In this document: piece after piece, positions 36,042 to 45,487 of the stretch
How positions within the stretch are numbered: the stretch's first letter is position 1
Layout: every line of letters begins with the position of its first letter
Assembly: GCF_018831085.1 (NCBI RefSeq)
Contig: NZ_JAGPNM010000006.1
Span: 186,001 to 250,000, forward strand
Length of the DNA stretch: 64,000 nt
DNA from: Rheinheimera oceanensis
GTDB lineage: Bacteria; Pseudomonadota; Gammaproteobacteria; Enterobacterales; Alteromonadaceae
Direction of reading: 5' to 3'
Notes under the pieces: generated by a model
What the model was told of the DNA's origin: nothing
The model's database searches: none
The model's input: the letters and a program-made list of their open reading frames with translations, nothing else
Made by a program: the position numbers and the translations under genes

Positions 36042-37007
36042 ATGAAGATGATCAGCTTACTGAAAAAATCCGTTCTGGCGGTGGTATTGGCGGGCTTTTG
36101 CCATAGTGCACTGGCCGAACTGCATATTATTATTCCCGGCGGCCCGGGCGGCGGTTGGGACACCACAGCACGTAGTGTAGGTGAAGCGCTGATGAAATCC
36201 GGCCTGGAAAGCCGTACTTCATTTCAGAATATGTCTGGCGGCGGTGGTGGCCGTGCTATTGCCTATATGATTGAAATAGGTAATAAGAAAAACGACATTT
36301 TGATGGTGAATTCCACCCCTATCGTGATCCGCGCGCTATCCGGTGCTATTCCGTTCAGCCATCGCGATCTAACCCCGGTAGCCAACCTGATAGCCGACTA
36401 CGGCGCCTTTGTAGTACGTAATGATTCACCACTCACCAGCTGGCAGCAGGTGATTGAACAACTGAAAGTTAACCCGTCCGGGTTAAAGTTTGCCGGTGGC
36501 TCGGCACGCGGCAGTATGGACCATCTGGTGGCAGCACAGGCTATTGCTGCAGCAGGCATCCCTGGCCGCAACCTGCGTTATATCCCTTACGACGCTGGCG
36601 GCCAGGCCAAAGCCGGTTTGCTGTCGGGTGAAGTAGAGCTGCTGTCTACCGGCTTAAGTGAAGCGCTGGAACTGGCCAACGGCGGCCAGGCACGCATACT
36701 GGCGATGACGGCAGAGCAACCGGTGGCTGATTACCCGGATATTCCTACATTGCAGTCGCTGGGTTATGACATGAGCTTTACCAACTGGCGTGGCTTTTTC
36801 GCCGCCCCCGGTACCCCGGCAGAGCAAATAGCCGCCTATAACGATATGCTGCAAAAAATGCTGCAAACGCCTGAGTGGGAAATTGTGCGTGCCCGTAACG
36901 GCTGGATCAACCTGTATCAGGGGCCACAAGAGTTTGCTGCAGCACTGGCTGAACAAGAGCAGGAGCTGAAGCAGGTCATGCTGGACCTGGGCTTTATCCG
37001 CAACTAA
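36042..37007 (+). CDS. tctC: Tripartite tricarboxylate transporter substrate-binding protein TctC
   Basis: 321 residues with signal peptide (to about residue 27). 'LHIIIPGGPGGGWDTTARSVG' and 'GGSARGSMDHLVAAQAIAAAG' are the Bug/TctC ligand-loop motifs. It delivers a carboxylic acid to the TctAB membrane pair encoded next. Substrate could be citrate or another di/tricarboxylate. Confidence 0.92.
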   Translation: MKMISLLKKSVLAVVLAGFCHSALAELHIIIPGGPGGGWDTTARSVGEALMKSGLESRTSFQNMSGGGGGRAIAYMIEIGNKKNDILMVNSTPIVIRALSGAIPFSHRDLTPVANLIADYGAFVVRNDSPLTSWQQVIEQLKVNPSGLKFAGGSARGSMDHLVAAQAIAAAGIPGRNLRYIPYDAGGQAKAGLLSGEVELLSTGLSEALELANGGQARILAMTAEQPVADYPDIPTLQSLGYDMSFTNWRGFFAAPGTPAEQIAAYNDMLQKMLQTPEWEIVRARNGWINLYQGPQEFAAALAEQEQELKQVMLDLGFIRN

Positions 37008-37022
37008 CCGGCAGAGGCAGCT

Positions 37023-37493
37023 ATGTTAAATCGCGATACGTTAGGCGCACTGATTTTCCTGGCTTTTTTTACTGCTTATGCAGTGTTTGCCTGGCAAATT
37101 CCGTTGCTGCCGTTTGAAGAAATGGACGCCGTTAACTCGGCGTCTATCCCCAAAGTTTATGCCGTGCTGGGGCTGATATTCAGCTTGCTGGCACTGCTGG
37201 CACAAGCCATTAAGCGCCAGCATAACAGTGACGCTGGCTGGCCACAGATTAACCGCAGAAGCATCGGCCAAACCGCAGTATTGTTGCTGTTAATGTGGGT
37301 TTATACCGCGCTTTTGGAACCTACCGGCTTTTTGCTGGCAACCTCTGCGTTTTTATCTGCCGGCTTTTTTATTATGGGTGAACGCCGCTGGCGCGTGTTG
37401 CTACTGGCCTCAGTGCCGGTTGCGGTGGTGTTCTGGCTGATTATGACGAAGTTGCTGGGGATCTATCTGGTACCCGGCGAACTGTGGAGTTAA
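37023..37493 (+). CDS. tctB: Tripartite tricarboxylate transporter small membrane subunit TctB
   Basis: 156 residues with four membrane helices, the typical TctB size and position between TctC and TctA. The sequence is poorly conserved in this family, so the call rests on topology and neighbours. TctA starts 4 bases after the stop. Confidence 0.9.
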   Translation: MLNRDTLGALIFLAFFTAYAVFAWQIPLLPFEEMDAVNSASIPKVYAVLGLIFSLLALLAQAIKRQHNSDAGWPQINRRSIGQTAVLLLLMWVYTALLEPTGFLLATSAFLSAGFFIMGERRWRVLLLASVPVAVVFWLIMTKLLGIYLVPGELWS

Positions 37494-37496
37494 CTT

Positions 37497-38999
37497 ATGT
37501 TAGATGGCATTTTACTTGGTCTGTCGACCGCCCTGCAGTGGCAAAATTTGCTGTACGTTATTGCCGGTTGCTTTGTCGGCACCTTTATCGGCATGCTACC
37601 CGGCCTTGGGCCCATTACCGCCATTGCGCTGATGATCCCCATTACCTACAGCATTGACCCCAGCTCAGGCATGATCCTGATGGCAGGTGTGTATTACGGC
37701 GCTATTTTCGGCGGCTCTACTTCGTCTATTTTAATTAATGCACCCGGCGTAGCCGGTACAGTAGCGTCATCGTTTGACGGCTACCCTTTGGCAAAGCAAG
37801 GTATGGCCGGTAAAGCACTGGCCATTGCGGCCTGGGCGTCGTTTACCGGCGGTACTATCGGTGCGTTATTGCTGATGCTGGCGGCCCCCACGCTGGCAAA
37901 AGTGTCGCTAAGCTTTCAGTCGGCCGACTATGTGGCGTTAATGTGTCTGGGCCTGACCGCCATAGCGGCGTTTTCTAACAAAGGTACCTTTTTAAAAGCC
38001 ATGATGATGACAGTGTTCGGCCTGACGTTATCCACGGTGGGCATTGACCCGTCCTCCGGTACCGAGCGCTTTACTTTTGGCAATACCGACCTGCTCGATG
38101 GCATCTCGTTTTTGCTGATTGCGATGTCGACCTTTGCGCTGGCTGAAGCCCTGAGTAATGTACTGAAACCGGAAGTAAAACAAGCCAACAGCGAGCAACC
38201 AATGCAAATTGGCTCTATCCGCTTAAGTAAAGCTGAAGTAAAAGAAATCAGCCCCGCCATTGGCCGTTCTTCATTGCTGGGCTTTATTATCGGCGTACTG
38301 CCCGGCGCCGGTGCCACCATTGCCAGCTTTATGGCCTATGCTGCCGAGCGCAATCTGGCGCCCAAAGCCTTACAGGAAAAATTCGGTAAAGGTGCATTGC
38401 GTGGCCTGGCCGCACCGGAGTCTGCCAATAACGCCGCCTGTACCGGCTCTTTTGTACCGCTGCTAACCCTGGGTATTCCGGGCTCCGGCACTACTGCCAT
38501 TATGCTGGGGGCACTAATTGCCTACGGTATTCAGCCGGGGCCAATGCTGATGCAAGACAACCCCGATGTATTCTGGGCGGTGATTATCAGTATGTACTTA
38601 GGCAATATAGTGCTGCTTATTTTAAACCTGCCACTGATCCCGTATCTGGCGCGGGTACTGATTATGCCCAAAGCTATCCTGACGATGATGATCCTGTTTT
38701 TCAGCCTGATTGGCGTTTATCTGGTATCGTTTAACACCTTTGACCTGTTTATGATGATTGGCTTTGCGCTGGTAGCGCTGGTGCTGCGCCTGTTGGCGTT
38801 CCCGATGGCGCCGCTGCTGCTGGGGTTTATCCTCGGCGATATGATAGAGAGTAACTTCCGCCGTGCCATGATGACATCAGACGGCTCACTGAGTATCTTC
38901 TGGGATAAGCCGCTGACACTGGGTATTATGCTGCTGGCTATAGTGGTACTGGCCATGCCGTTGCTAAGCTTTCTGCGCTTACGTAAGGCCGCAATATAA
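37497..38999 (+). CDS. tctA: Tripartite tricarboxylate transporter large permease TctA
   Basis: 500 residues with about 12 helices. Motifs 'FIGMLPGLGPITAIALMIP', 'YYGAIFGGSTSSILINAPG', 'IGVLPGAGATIASFMAYAAE' and 'PLLTLGIPGSGTTAIMLGAL' are the duplicated glycine-rich loops of TctA. It forms the permease with TctB and is driven by the sodium or proton gradient. The hairpin repeat follows 12 bases after the stop. Confidence 0.95.
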   Translation: MLDGILLGLSTALQWQNLLYVIAGCFVGTFIGMLPGLGPITAIALMIPITYSIDPSSGMILMAGVYYGAIFGGSTSSILINAPGVAGTVASSFDGYPLAKQGMAGKALAIAAWASFTGGTIGALLLMLAAPTLAKVSLSFQSADYVALMCLGLTAIAAFSNKGTFLKAMMMTVFGLTLSTVGIDPSSGTERFTFGNTDLLDGISFLLIAMSTFALAEALSNVLKPEVKQANSEQPMQIGSIRLSKAEVKEISPAIGRSSLLGFIIGVLPGAGATIASFMAYAAERNLAPKALQEKFGKGALRGLAAPESANNAACTGSFVPLLTLGIPGSGTTAIMLGALIAYGIQPGPMLMQDNPDVFWAVIISMYLGNIVLLILNLPLIPYLARVLIMPKAILTMMILFFSLIGVYLVSFNTFDLFMMIGFALVALVLRLLAFPMAPLLLGFILGDMIESNFRRAMMTSDGSLSIFWDKPLTLGIMLLAIVVLAMPLLSFLRLRKAAI

Positions 39000-39011
39000 C
39001 AGTAATATAAG

Positions 39012-39113
39012 GAGAACCGGCTTACTCTAAGCTAACCGTTGCAGCCCCGGACGGGCGAATCGAGCCCCCAGGGAAGGGTTTACGGCGTGTTAGCGTGAGT
39101 AAGACGGTTCTCT
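39012..39113 (+). repeat. Long imperfect inverted repeat between tctA and the kinase gene
   Basis: Left arm 39012-39036 and right arm 39089-39113 pair over about 21 positions (GAGAACCG.CTTACTC…GCTAAC against GTTAGC…GAGTAAG.CGGTTCTC). The 52-base interior is GC-rich (CAGCCCCGGACGGGCG … CAGGGAAGGGTTTACGGCG). It looks like a REP/MITE-type dispersed intergenic element or a structured leader of the kinase gene. No T-run follows, so it is not a simple terminator. Confidence 0.6.
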
Positions 39114-39144
39114 AAATTACTCCCTGATATACAGCAGGAGCAGC

Positions 39145-40743
39145 ATGAAACGACCTAAAAAGCTCGAAACAAGGTTAATTCTCTGGGTTACCGGCCTGTG
39201 CCTGCTGCAATTGCTGGTATTTGGCAGCATAGTGTATGCGCTACTGGCAGAAAACCTGCAGCAGCAAACCGGTGAACGGGCGTTAACCCTGGCCAATGCC
39301 GTAGCCAGCCGGCCCGATGTGCAACACGCGCTGCAACTTGGCTACGCCGACAACCGCCTGCTTGGTGCTATAGAGCAATTGCGCCAGCTGGCTCAGGCCG
39401 ACTTTATTGTGCTTGGCGACACCTTACAGCGGCGGCTTATCCACCCCGACGACAGCAAAATTGGCCTGGCTATGGTAGGCGATGACAGCCGGCGCGCACT
39501 TAACGGCGAGCGTTATATCTCAGAAGCCACCGGCAGTTTAGGTTTGTCTATCCGTGGCAAGGTGCCGGTGCTAAGCGATAGCGGCGCTATTATTGGTTTG
39601 GTGTCGGTAGGCTATTTAGAGCAATCGATCCGGCCTTTGCTGTACAGCCACGGCTTGCAATTGCTGCTATTGGGCCTGTTACTGGTGGCATTAAGTATAT
39701 TCAGCTCTATCTGGATCAGCCGCAGGGTACGCCATGCTATTTTTGGCCTGCAACCGGATGAAATCGGCCGCTTATTTGCCGAACAGGAAGCTATTTTAAA
39801 CACCGTGCGCTCCGGCATTATCGCCGTAGACCCCGATGGCCGTATCCGCAAGCTAAACCAGCGCGCCTGTGAAATACTTGAGCTGGCGCCGGCGCGGCAT
39901 AACGGCAAGCTTAGCCTGCATGAGGTACTGCCCGATCACAGCGCTTATCTGCTGGCCGATCAGCACCTGCCAATCCGCGGATTTGAGCTGTTTGCCGCCG
40001 GTAAACGCATTGTTATGGGGCGCTCGGTGTTACAGGTACAAGGCCAAACCGATGGTGTACTGCTAAGCATGCGCCCGGTGGATGAACTGGAATACTTAAG
40101 CCAGCAACTGGCCAAGTTACAGGAGTTTGCCGAATTACTGCGGGTGCAAACCCATGATTATGCCAATAAGCTCAACACTCTGGGCGCGTTAATTCAGATG
40201 GGTGCCTACGATAAAGCCATAGAGCTGATTGGCCAGGAATCACAAGGCTTTCAGGCACAAATTCATAACCTGCTGGAGCACATCAGCGAGCCACTGATTG
40301 CCGGTTTATTGCTGGGTAAACACCATAAGGCGCGGGAGATGAATATCCGCTTTGAAGTCAGCAGTGACAGCCAGTTAGCGCCGATAGAGCGCAAAGATAT
40401 GGCAGAACTGGTGTCTATACTGGGTAACCTGATCGACAACGCGCTGGAAGCGGCACAACATGCAGTGCGCTTTCGTGCGCCGGCAGTGCGGGTAACGCTG
40501 GACGATGTGGGTACTAACCTGATTTTTGATGTCGAAGACAGCGGCTTTGGCCTGGCTGCCGATCTGGACACCATTTTCACCCCACAGTACAGTTCAAAAA
40601 GCGATGCCCGCCACGGCATCGGTATGTATCTGGTAAAAACCCACCTTGATGCCTGTCGCGGCACGCTGGAGGTGGGTAAGTCTGATCTTGGCGGTGCCAG
40701 GCTCAGTGTGTTTATCCCCAAACACGGCAGGCAAAACACATGA
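39145..40743 (+). CDS. CitA/DcuS-type sensor histidine kinase
   Basis: 532 residues. One N-terminal helix, a periplasmic PAS/sCache domain (about 35-165, with 'IHPDDSKIGLAMVGDD'), a second helix near 175-195, a cytoplasmic PAS (about 210-300) and a kinase core. The phospho-acceptor is 'RVQTHDYANKLNTLGALIQM' (His in THD/E-x-x-N-K-L, the DcuS/CitA pattern), then 'NLIDNALEAAQ', 'DSGFGL' and 'GIGMYLVKTHL'. It should sense an extracytoplasmic carboxylate and control the tct operon. Overlaps the regulator gene by 4 bases. Confidence 0.9.
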   Translation: MKRPKKLETRLILWVTGLCLLQLLVFGSIVYALLAENLQQQTGERALTLANAVASRPDVQHALQLGYADNRLLGAIEQLRQLAQADFIVLGDTLQRRLIHPDDSKIGLAMVGDDSRRALNGERYISEATGSLGLSIRGKVPVLSDSGAIIGLVSVGYLEQSIRPLLYSHGLQLLLLGLLLVALSIFSSIWISRRVRHAIFGLQPDEIGRLFAEQEAILNTVRSGIIAVDPDGRIRKLNQRACEILELAPARHNGKLSLHEVLPDHSAYLLADQHLPIRGFELFAAGKRIVMGRSVLQVQGQTDGVLLSMRPVDELEYLSQQLAKLQEFAELLRVQTHDYANKLNTLGALIQMGAYDKAIELIGQESQGFQAQIHNLLEHISEPLIAGLLLGKHHKAREMNIRFEVSSDSQLAPIERKDMAELVSILGNLIDNALEAAQHAVRFRAPAVRVTLDDVGTNLIFDVEDSGFGLAADLDTIFTPQYSSKSDARHGIGMYLVKTHLDACRGTLEVGKSDLGGARLSVFIPKHGRQNT

Positions 40744-41462
40744 CCTACAGCGTTGTGATAGTGGAAGATGAAATAGAAGTAGCGCAATTACTGGCGCAGT
40801 ACTTACTGTCGCCGGATAAAAGGCGGGCTAACGCACCACGTTATCAGGTACTGGGTATTGCCAGCGATCTGGCCACAGCGCGCTCGGTGTTATCGGCATT
40901 AAACCCGGCGCTGATATTGCTGGACGTGTATCTGCCAGATGGTAACGGCCTGACGCTGCTGTCAGAGCTACGTGCCCGCGACACTAAAAGTGAAATTATG
41001 TTGTTAACTGCCGCCAAAGAAGTACAGGTGCTGGAAAAAGCCATGCAGCTGGGGGTGTGTGACTTTCTGGTTAAACCGATAATGTTATCCAGGCTGGACC
41101 AGGCGTTAAGCCGGTTTGAAGAAAAACAACAGCATTTATCTGCCGCACAGGAAGTGACCCAATCGGTGGTGGATGCGCTGTTTTTAAACCCGGCCGACAC
41201 TGCCAAGGACAACAGTAAAGACCATACCAATATGCGTCTGCCCAAAGGCGTTGATGGCCTGACACTACAAAAAGTACGGCAGGTTTTCAATGCTACGCCC
41301 GGGCAAACCTACACCGCCCAGCGCATTGGCGAGCAACTGGGCATCAGCCGCTCTACCGCACGACGTTATCTGGAATATTTGCTGGAAAGTGCAGAACTAA
41401 TGGTCGATCAACACTACGGCGCTATCGGCCGGCCAGAACGCAGCTATCGTAAGTGCCGTTAA
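40740..41462 (+). CDS. CitB/DcuR-type response regulator
   Basis: 240 residues. Receiver domain with 'VIVEDEIEVAQLL', phospho-acceptor Asp in 'ALILLDVYLPDGNG' and Lys in 'CDFLVKPI'. A linker and a C-terminal HTH 'YTAQRIGEQLGISRSTARRYLEYLL' follow, the DcuR/CitB layout. It pairs with the kinase ahead of it and probably activates the porin-tctCBA operon. Confidence 0.9.
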   Translation: MTYSVVIVEDEIEVAQLLAQYLLSPDKRRANAPRYQVLGIASDLATARSVLSALNPALILLDVYLPDGNGLTLLSELRARDTKSEIMLLTAAKEVQVLEKAMQLGVCDFLVKPIMLSRLDQALSRFEEKQQHLSAAQEVTQSVVDALFLNPADTAKDNSKDHTNMRLPKGVDGLTLQKVRQVFNATPGQTYTAQRIGEQLGISRSTARRYLEYLLESAELMVDQHYGAIGRPERSYRKCR

Positions 41463-41482
41463 CCGGCTTATGCAGTGCTGGC

Positions 41483-41525
41483 TTGACTTTTGTTAACAGT
41501 AGAATTATAAATGCGAACCATTATC
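41483..41525 (+). promoter_or_regulatory. Promoter with overlapping Fur-like box for the TonB receptor
   Basis: -35 TTGACT (41483-41488) and -10 TATAAA (41506-41511) with a 17-base spacer. A Fur-box-like sequence covers 41507-41525: its right half ACCATTATC matches eight of nine bases of the consensus ATCATTATC, the left half only about half. The receptor ATG is at 41554. Repression by Fur with iron would fit the gene's role. Confidence 0.65.
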
Positions 41526-41553
41526 ATTGCATTTTATGTTAATAAGGTTGCTT

Positions 41554-43641
41554 ATGTCTGCTCTGCCCCGCTTTACCCCGTCCCGCATCGCTTTGTCATT
41601 GTTATTATGCAGCCCGCTGCTGCAGGCCAACGACGATGCCATAGAGCATATTCAGGTAAGCGCCACACGCAGCAGTGCGCCGGTCAGTACAGTACCGGCC
41701 ACCATTACCGTGATCACGCAAGAGCAAATTGCCAGCCAGCTGGCGTTTACCCAGGATATTTCGGCCATTTTGGGCAACCTGTTACCCGGTTTTTCACCCA
41801 GCCGGCAAAAGCTGACTTCAGCCGGCGAAACACTGCGCGGCCGCGAACCCTTGTATATGATTGACGGTGTGCCGCAATCTAACCCGCTACGTAACGGCTC
41901 GCGCGACGGTAAAACCATAGATCCGGCGATGATAGAACGTATTGAAGTGATCCGCGGTGCCAATGCCATTCAGGGTATGGGCGCCAGCGGCGGCATTATT
42001 AACATTATTACCAAATCTGCCGCTGACAACCGCCATCAGCTTAGTGCCGGCTTTACCACACCTACGGCCGGCGGCAGCGATAGCCAAAGCTATAAAGCCA
42101 GTTATTTGCATAGCTACCAGCAACAGGGTTTAGCTGTGGTAGCCGGCGTAGCGGCCAGCGATAGCGGGATGTACCGCGATGGCAATGGCAAACTGATTGG
42201 CGTTGACGGCACCCAGGGCGATACGATGGACTCGCGCAGCATAGATGTGTTTATCAAAGCCCGGCAGCAATTAAGCAATACGGAAACACTGCAGCTGATG
42301 GTAAACCATTATAAGCTGCGCGGTAACGGCAACTATGTGCAGGTAGCGGGCAATGTGAATGAGGGCATAGCAGCCACTTCGGTACGTGGCGAAACCGAAG
42401 GCCGAGCCCCACAGAATAAAGTGACTACGGCCACTCTCGATTACACTAACCAGGCGGTGTTTGGCGGCAGTTTAAGCTGGCAACTGTTTTTACAGGACTT
42501 TGCGGCGCTATATGGCGGTGGCCGCTTTGCGGCATTCCAGGATCCGGCTTATGGCGAGAACCTGTATGATCAATCACAGAATAAATCCACTAAGTACGGC
42601 AGCCGCTTAACCTGGTTTAAGCCTAATCTGGCAGTAAACGCGCTGGATTTAAGCACCGGCGTTGATTGGTTACAGGATAAAACCTATCAGGAACTGGCGC
42701 TGACCGGCCGCAACTGGGTGCCGGAGGCAAAATTCAATAATATCGCGCCTTTTGCCCAATTACGTTACAGCGCAGTACCCGATTGGACCTTTAGCCTTGG
42801 CAGCCGTTATGAATACGGTAAGCTGAAAGTCGCTGATTTTACTACGCTGGCATCTTACAACAGCACCTTTGTTGTCGGTGGCGAACCAGACTTTACCGAA
42901 CTGCTGTTAAACGCCGGCGCGGTATGGCAACTGCATGCCAATGTCCGGTTGTATGCCAGCTACAGCGAAGGCTTTAGTATGCCGGACGTGGGCCGCGTAC
43001 TGCGGGATATCAATACCCCAGGCTTGTCAGTAGACAGCTTTCTGACTATACAGCCGGTAATTTCCGACAATCTGGAGCTGGGGGTAGAGTTCAACTTTGA
43101 CAACTGGCAACTGCGCGCCAGCGCCTATCGCTCCGACTCTGATTTAGGCTCGCGCTTAGAACCCGATGCCGATGGCATTTACAGCGTAATGCGGGAAAAA
43201 ACCGAAATAGACGGTATTGAAGCCGAAGGCCAGTACTACTTTAGCACTGACAGCCAGTTGGGCTTTAGTTATGCCCGCACTAATGGCCGCTTTGACAGTG
43301 ATAACGACGGCAAGGTTGACACCGATCTGGGTGGCGTGAATATCGCACCGGAGCGGTTAAACCTGCACTGGCAACAGCAATGGTTGCCTAAGCTTAGCAG
43401 CCGCCTGCAGGCCAATATTCTGTTTAGCCATACGCTAAATACCGCTGAACAGTTTAACGGCTATACCACCCTGGATTTAAGCAGCAGCTATGATACAAAC
43501 TATGGCCGCTGGACTCTGGGCATAGAAAACCTGACCGACAAACAGTATTTTACTTATTACGCCCAAAGCACCCCGGCCAATGCCCGTTACTTTGCCGGTA
43601 TCGGCCGCACGCTAAACTTAAGCTGGAGCCATAGCTTTTAA
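41554..43641 (+). CDS. TonB-dependent receptor (siderophore/iron type)
   Basis: 695 residues from ATG 41554; the frame runs nine codons further up into the promoter. After a signal peptide (to LLQA) comes the plug domain: 'IEHIQVSATRSSAPVSTVPAT', 'GREPLYMIDGVPQSNPLR', 'IERIEVIRGANAIQGMGASG'. The barrel follows and ends in Phe (LSWSHSF). Takes up a ferric chelate using TonB energy. The Fur-like promoter and the PepSY neighbour favour iron over a sugar or vitamin. Confidence 0.9.
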   Translation: MSALPRFTPSRIALSLLLCSPLLQANDDAIEHIQVSATRSSAPVSTVPATITVITQEQIASQLAFTQDISAILGNLLPGFSPSRQKLTSAGETLRGREPLYMIDGVPQSNPLRNGSRDGKTIDPAMIERIEVIRGANAIQGMGASGGIINIITKSAADNRHQLSAGFTTPTAGGSDSQSYKASYLHSYQQQGLAVVAGVAASDSGMYRDGNGKLIGVDGTQGDTMDSRSIDVFIKARQQLSNTETLQLMVNHYKLRGNGNYVQVAGNVNEGIAATSVRGETEGRAPQNKVTTATLDYTNQAVFGGSLSWQLFLQDFAALYGGGRFAAFQDPAYGENLYDQSQNKSTKYGSRLTWFKPNLAVNALDLSTGVDWLQDKTYQELALTGRNWVPEAKFNNIAPFAQLRYSAVPDWTFSLGSRYEYGKLKVADFTTLASYNSTFVVGGEPDFTELLLNAGAVWQLHANVRLYASYSEGFSMPDVGRVLRDINTPGLSVDSFLTIQPVISDNLELGVEFNFDNWQLRASAYRSDSDLGSRLEPDADGIYSVMREKTEIDGIEAEGQYYFSTDSQLGFSYARTNGRFDSDNDGKVDTDLGGVNIAPERLNLHWQQQWLPKLSSRLQANILFSHTLNTAEQFNGYTTLDLSSSYDTNYGRWTLGIENLTDKQYFTYYAQSTPANARYFAGIGRTLNLSWSHSF

Positions 43642-43657
43642 AATGAGCTTATTCTAA

Positions 43658-44731
43658 ATGGCCTTAACCGCGGCGCGGCTGCATCGCTACCTAAGCTGGG
43701 CGCTTGGCATCTGGCTGGTGTTGCTGGGCGTTAGCGGCGCGGTGTTGCTGTATAAAAACCCGCTGCTGCGCTGGCAATACCCGCAGTTGCAGCATATTCA
43801 GCCAGTGGCCGATATCAGCCACTGGGGGCCACTGCTAAACCAATTGCAGCAAGATGCACAGTTTCGTTATGTGAAATTCCCCTCTGCCGATGCACTCTGG
43901 CTGGAAGCCGTTACGTTCGATAACCAGCGCCACTATTACAATGAACAGCATCAGTTGCTGTTAACCCGCAGTGTGCATAGCGACTGGCTGGATTGGCTGT
44001 ACGATTTTCATCTGCATTTACTGGCGGGTGAAGGCGGCCATACCATAAACGGCGTTATCGGCCTGCTTAGCCTGCTGCTGTTACTCAGTGGCCTGTGGCA
44101 ATGGTGGCCACGCCGTTTTAACCGCCGCCTGTTTCAGCTGCCAAAACCCGACAGCAGCATGCGTAGCTTACGCCAGTACCACAGTGTGTTGGCACTGCTG
44201 TTGTTGCCGCTGTTGCTGCTAACCAGTGCCACCGGCGCTATGATGGTATTTAGTAAGCAAACCCAAAGCGTACTGCACACGTTAATTCCCCCCTCTGCAC
44301 CGCCGGCACAACCGGTACGCCATATCGCGGCAGTGCCGCTTAATGCCACTAACTGGACAGCTGCACTGCAAAGCGCGCAGCAGCACTGGCCACTGCAGTC
44401 GCTACGGCTGGTGAGTCTGCGGCAAAAGGACACTGATCCGATAAGCTTTCGCGCTAAGGCCAGCGACGAATGGCACCCGAATGGCCGCGGCGTACTGCAA
44501 CTTAATCCGCTGGATAACAGTGTGCTGTACGCCGTACCGGCGGCGGAGTTGACAACGGCAGAGCGGTTGCGAAACAGTTTTTACCCGCTGCATCTGGCTG
44601 CCGTGGGCGGCACCTTGTATCAGCTGGCGTTGCTGCTAACCGGCGTGCTCAGCCTGGCCCTATTGCTACTGGGGCTGCTGTTTAGCTGGCGCCGGCTTAA
44701 GGCTCGTTCAGCTCGTTATGATGCTTGCTGA
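43658..44731 (+). CDS. PepSY-domain membrane protein (ferric reductase-like)
   Basis: 357 residues with four membrane helices and two periplasmic PepSY parts. 'RLHRYLSWALGIWLVLLGVSG', 'LYDFHLHLLAGEGGHTINGV' and 'LRQYHSVLALLLLPLLLLTS' hold the spaced His residues typical of PepSY_TM proteins, some of which reduce ferric siderophores. It starts 16 bases after the receptor stop. The last 35 bases overlap the convergent TRIC gene. Confidence 0.87.
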   Translation: MALTAARLHRYLSWALGIWLVLLGVSGAVLLYKNPLLRWQYPQLQHIQPVADISHWGPLLNQLQQDAQFRYVKFPSADALWLEAVTFDNQRHYYNEQHQLLLTRSVHSDWLDWLYDFHLHLLAGEGGHTINGVIGLLSLLLLLSGLWQWWPRRFNRRLFQLPKPDSSMRSLRQYHSVLALLLLPLLLLTSATGAMMVFSKQTQSVLHTLIPPSAPPAQPVRHIAAVPLNATNWTAALQSAQQHWPLQSLRLVSLRQKDTDPISFRAKASDEWHPNGRGVLQLNPLDNSVLYAVPAAELTTAERLRNSFYPLHLAAVGGTLYQLALLLTGVLSLALLLLGLLFSWRRLKARSARYDAC

Positions 44732-45329
44732 ACACCGGTATCGTTAATTGCCATTTCATGGCGGCCAAACGCAGCAACAATAACGCCAGCATGCCGCTAA
44801 GCATAGCGGGTAGTTGCGTCACGCCCAGTGCCAGCAGGCCGGTATAAACCACACCACCGAAAATACAGGTTACAGCGTATAACTCGCCACGAAACACCAT
44901 TGGCACCTCACGGCACAATACATCGCGGATCATACCGCCGCAAACTCCGCTCATCGTGCCCAGCAAAATGGCAACCATAGTCGAAGTGCCGTGATCCAGC
45001 GCCTTTTGCGTACCCATAATAACGAAGAATGCCAACCCCAGCGCATCAAACAGCTGCAGAGTATTATGTGGGATGGTTAAGCGGTTGCGTACCAGCAAAA
45101 TAGTAGCCACAGCCGCGATAAAAATGGCGTAAAAATAGCTGTTATTGTTAATCCAGATCACCGGGGCATTAAGAATGACATCGCGCAAGGTACCGCCGCC
45201 AATAGCAGTAACGCTGGCCAGCACTATTACACCAAAGCCATCCATCTGGTTGCGCCATGCGGCTAAAGTGCCGGAAATAGCAAACACCGCAATGCCCAAT
45301 AAATCAAACCAGTGAAAATAGCTTTCCAT
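44697..45329 (-). CDS. Trimeric intracellular cation (TRIC) family protein
   Basis: 210 residues, six or seven helices with an internal duplication. 'FDLLGIAVFAISGTLAAWRNQMDGFGVIVLASVTAIGGGTLRDV' (first 20 and beyond) and 'GMIRDVLCREVPMVF' are the paired glycine/Arg-Asp motifs of the YicG/UPF0126 (TRIC) family. Probably a potassium or glycine-type channel in the inner membrane. It overlaps the PepSY gene by 35 bases at the 3' ends. Confidence 0.9.
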   Translation of the reverse strand: MESYFHWFDLLGIAVFAISGTLAAWRNQMDGFGVIVLASVTAIGGGTLRDVILNAPVIWINNNSYFYAIFIAAVATILLVRNRLTIPHNTLQLFDALGLAFFVIMGTQKALDHGTSTMVAILLGTMSGVCGGMIRDVLCREVPMVFRGELYAVTCIFGGVVYTGLLALGVTQLPAMLSGMLALLLLRLAAMKWQLTIPVFSKHHNELNEP

Positions 45330-45487
45330 ATCTGCCCCCGGGCTGTTTAGCGGCCAAAGTAACAGGCTTTAGCAACAGCGTAAATAGGCGGTGGCTCTAT
45401 AAAAAAGCCGCCTGCTTTACTGTTCGGCCAGCGCGGTTTGTGTTAACATTTTACCGTTTTTTTAACAAACACTTTTAAAGGATTAGT

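Noticed and set aside
39012..39113. Could the hairpin between tctA and the kinase be an integron attC site?
   Set aside because: The ends read GCTAAC and GTTAGC, which superficially resemble attC boxes, but the stem continues outward for many bases, there is no cassette-like gene, and the box consensus is not met.
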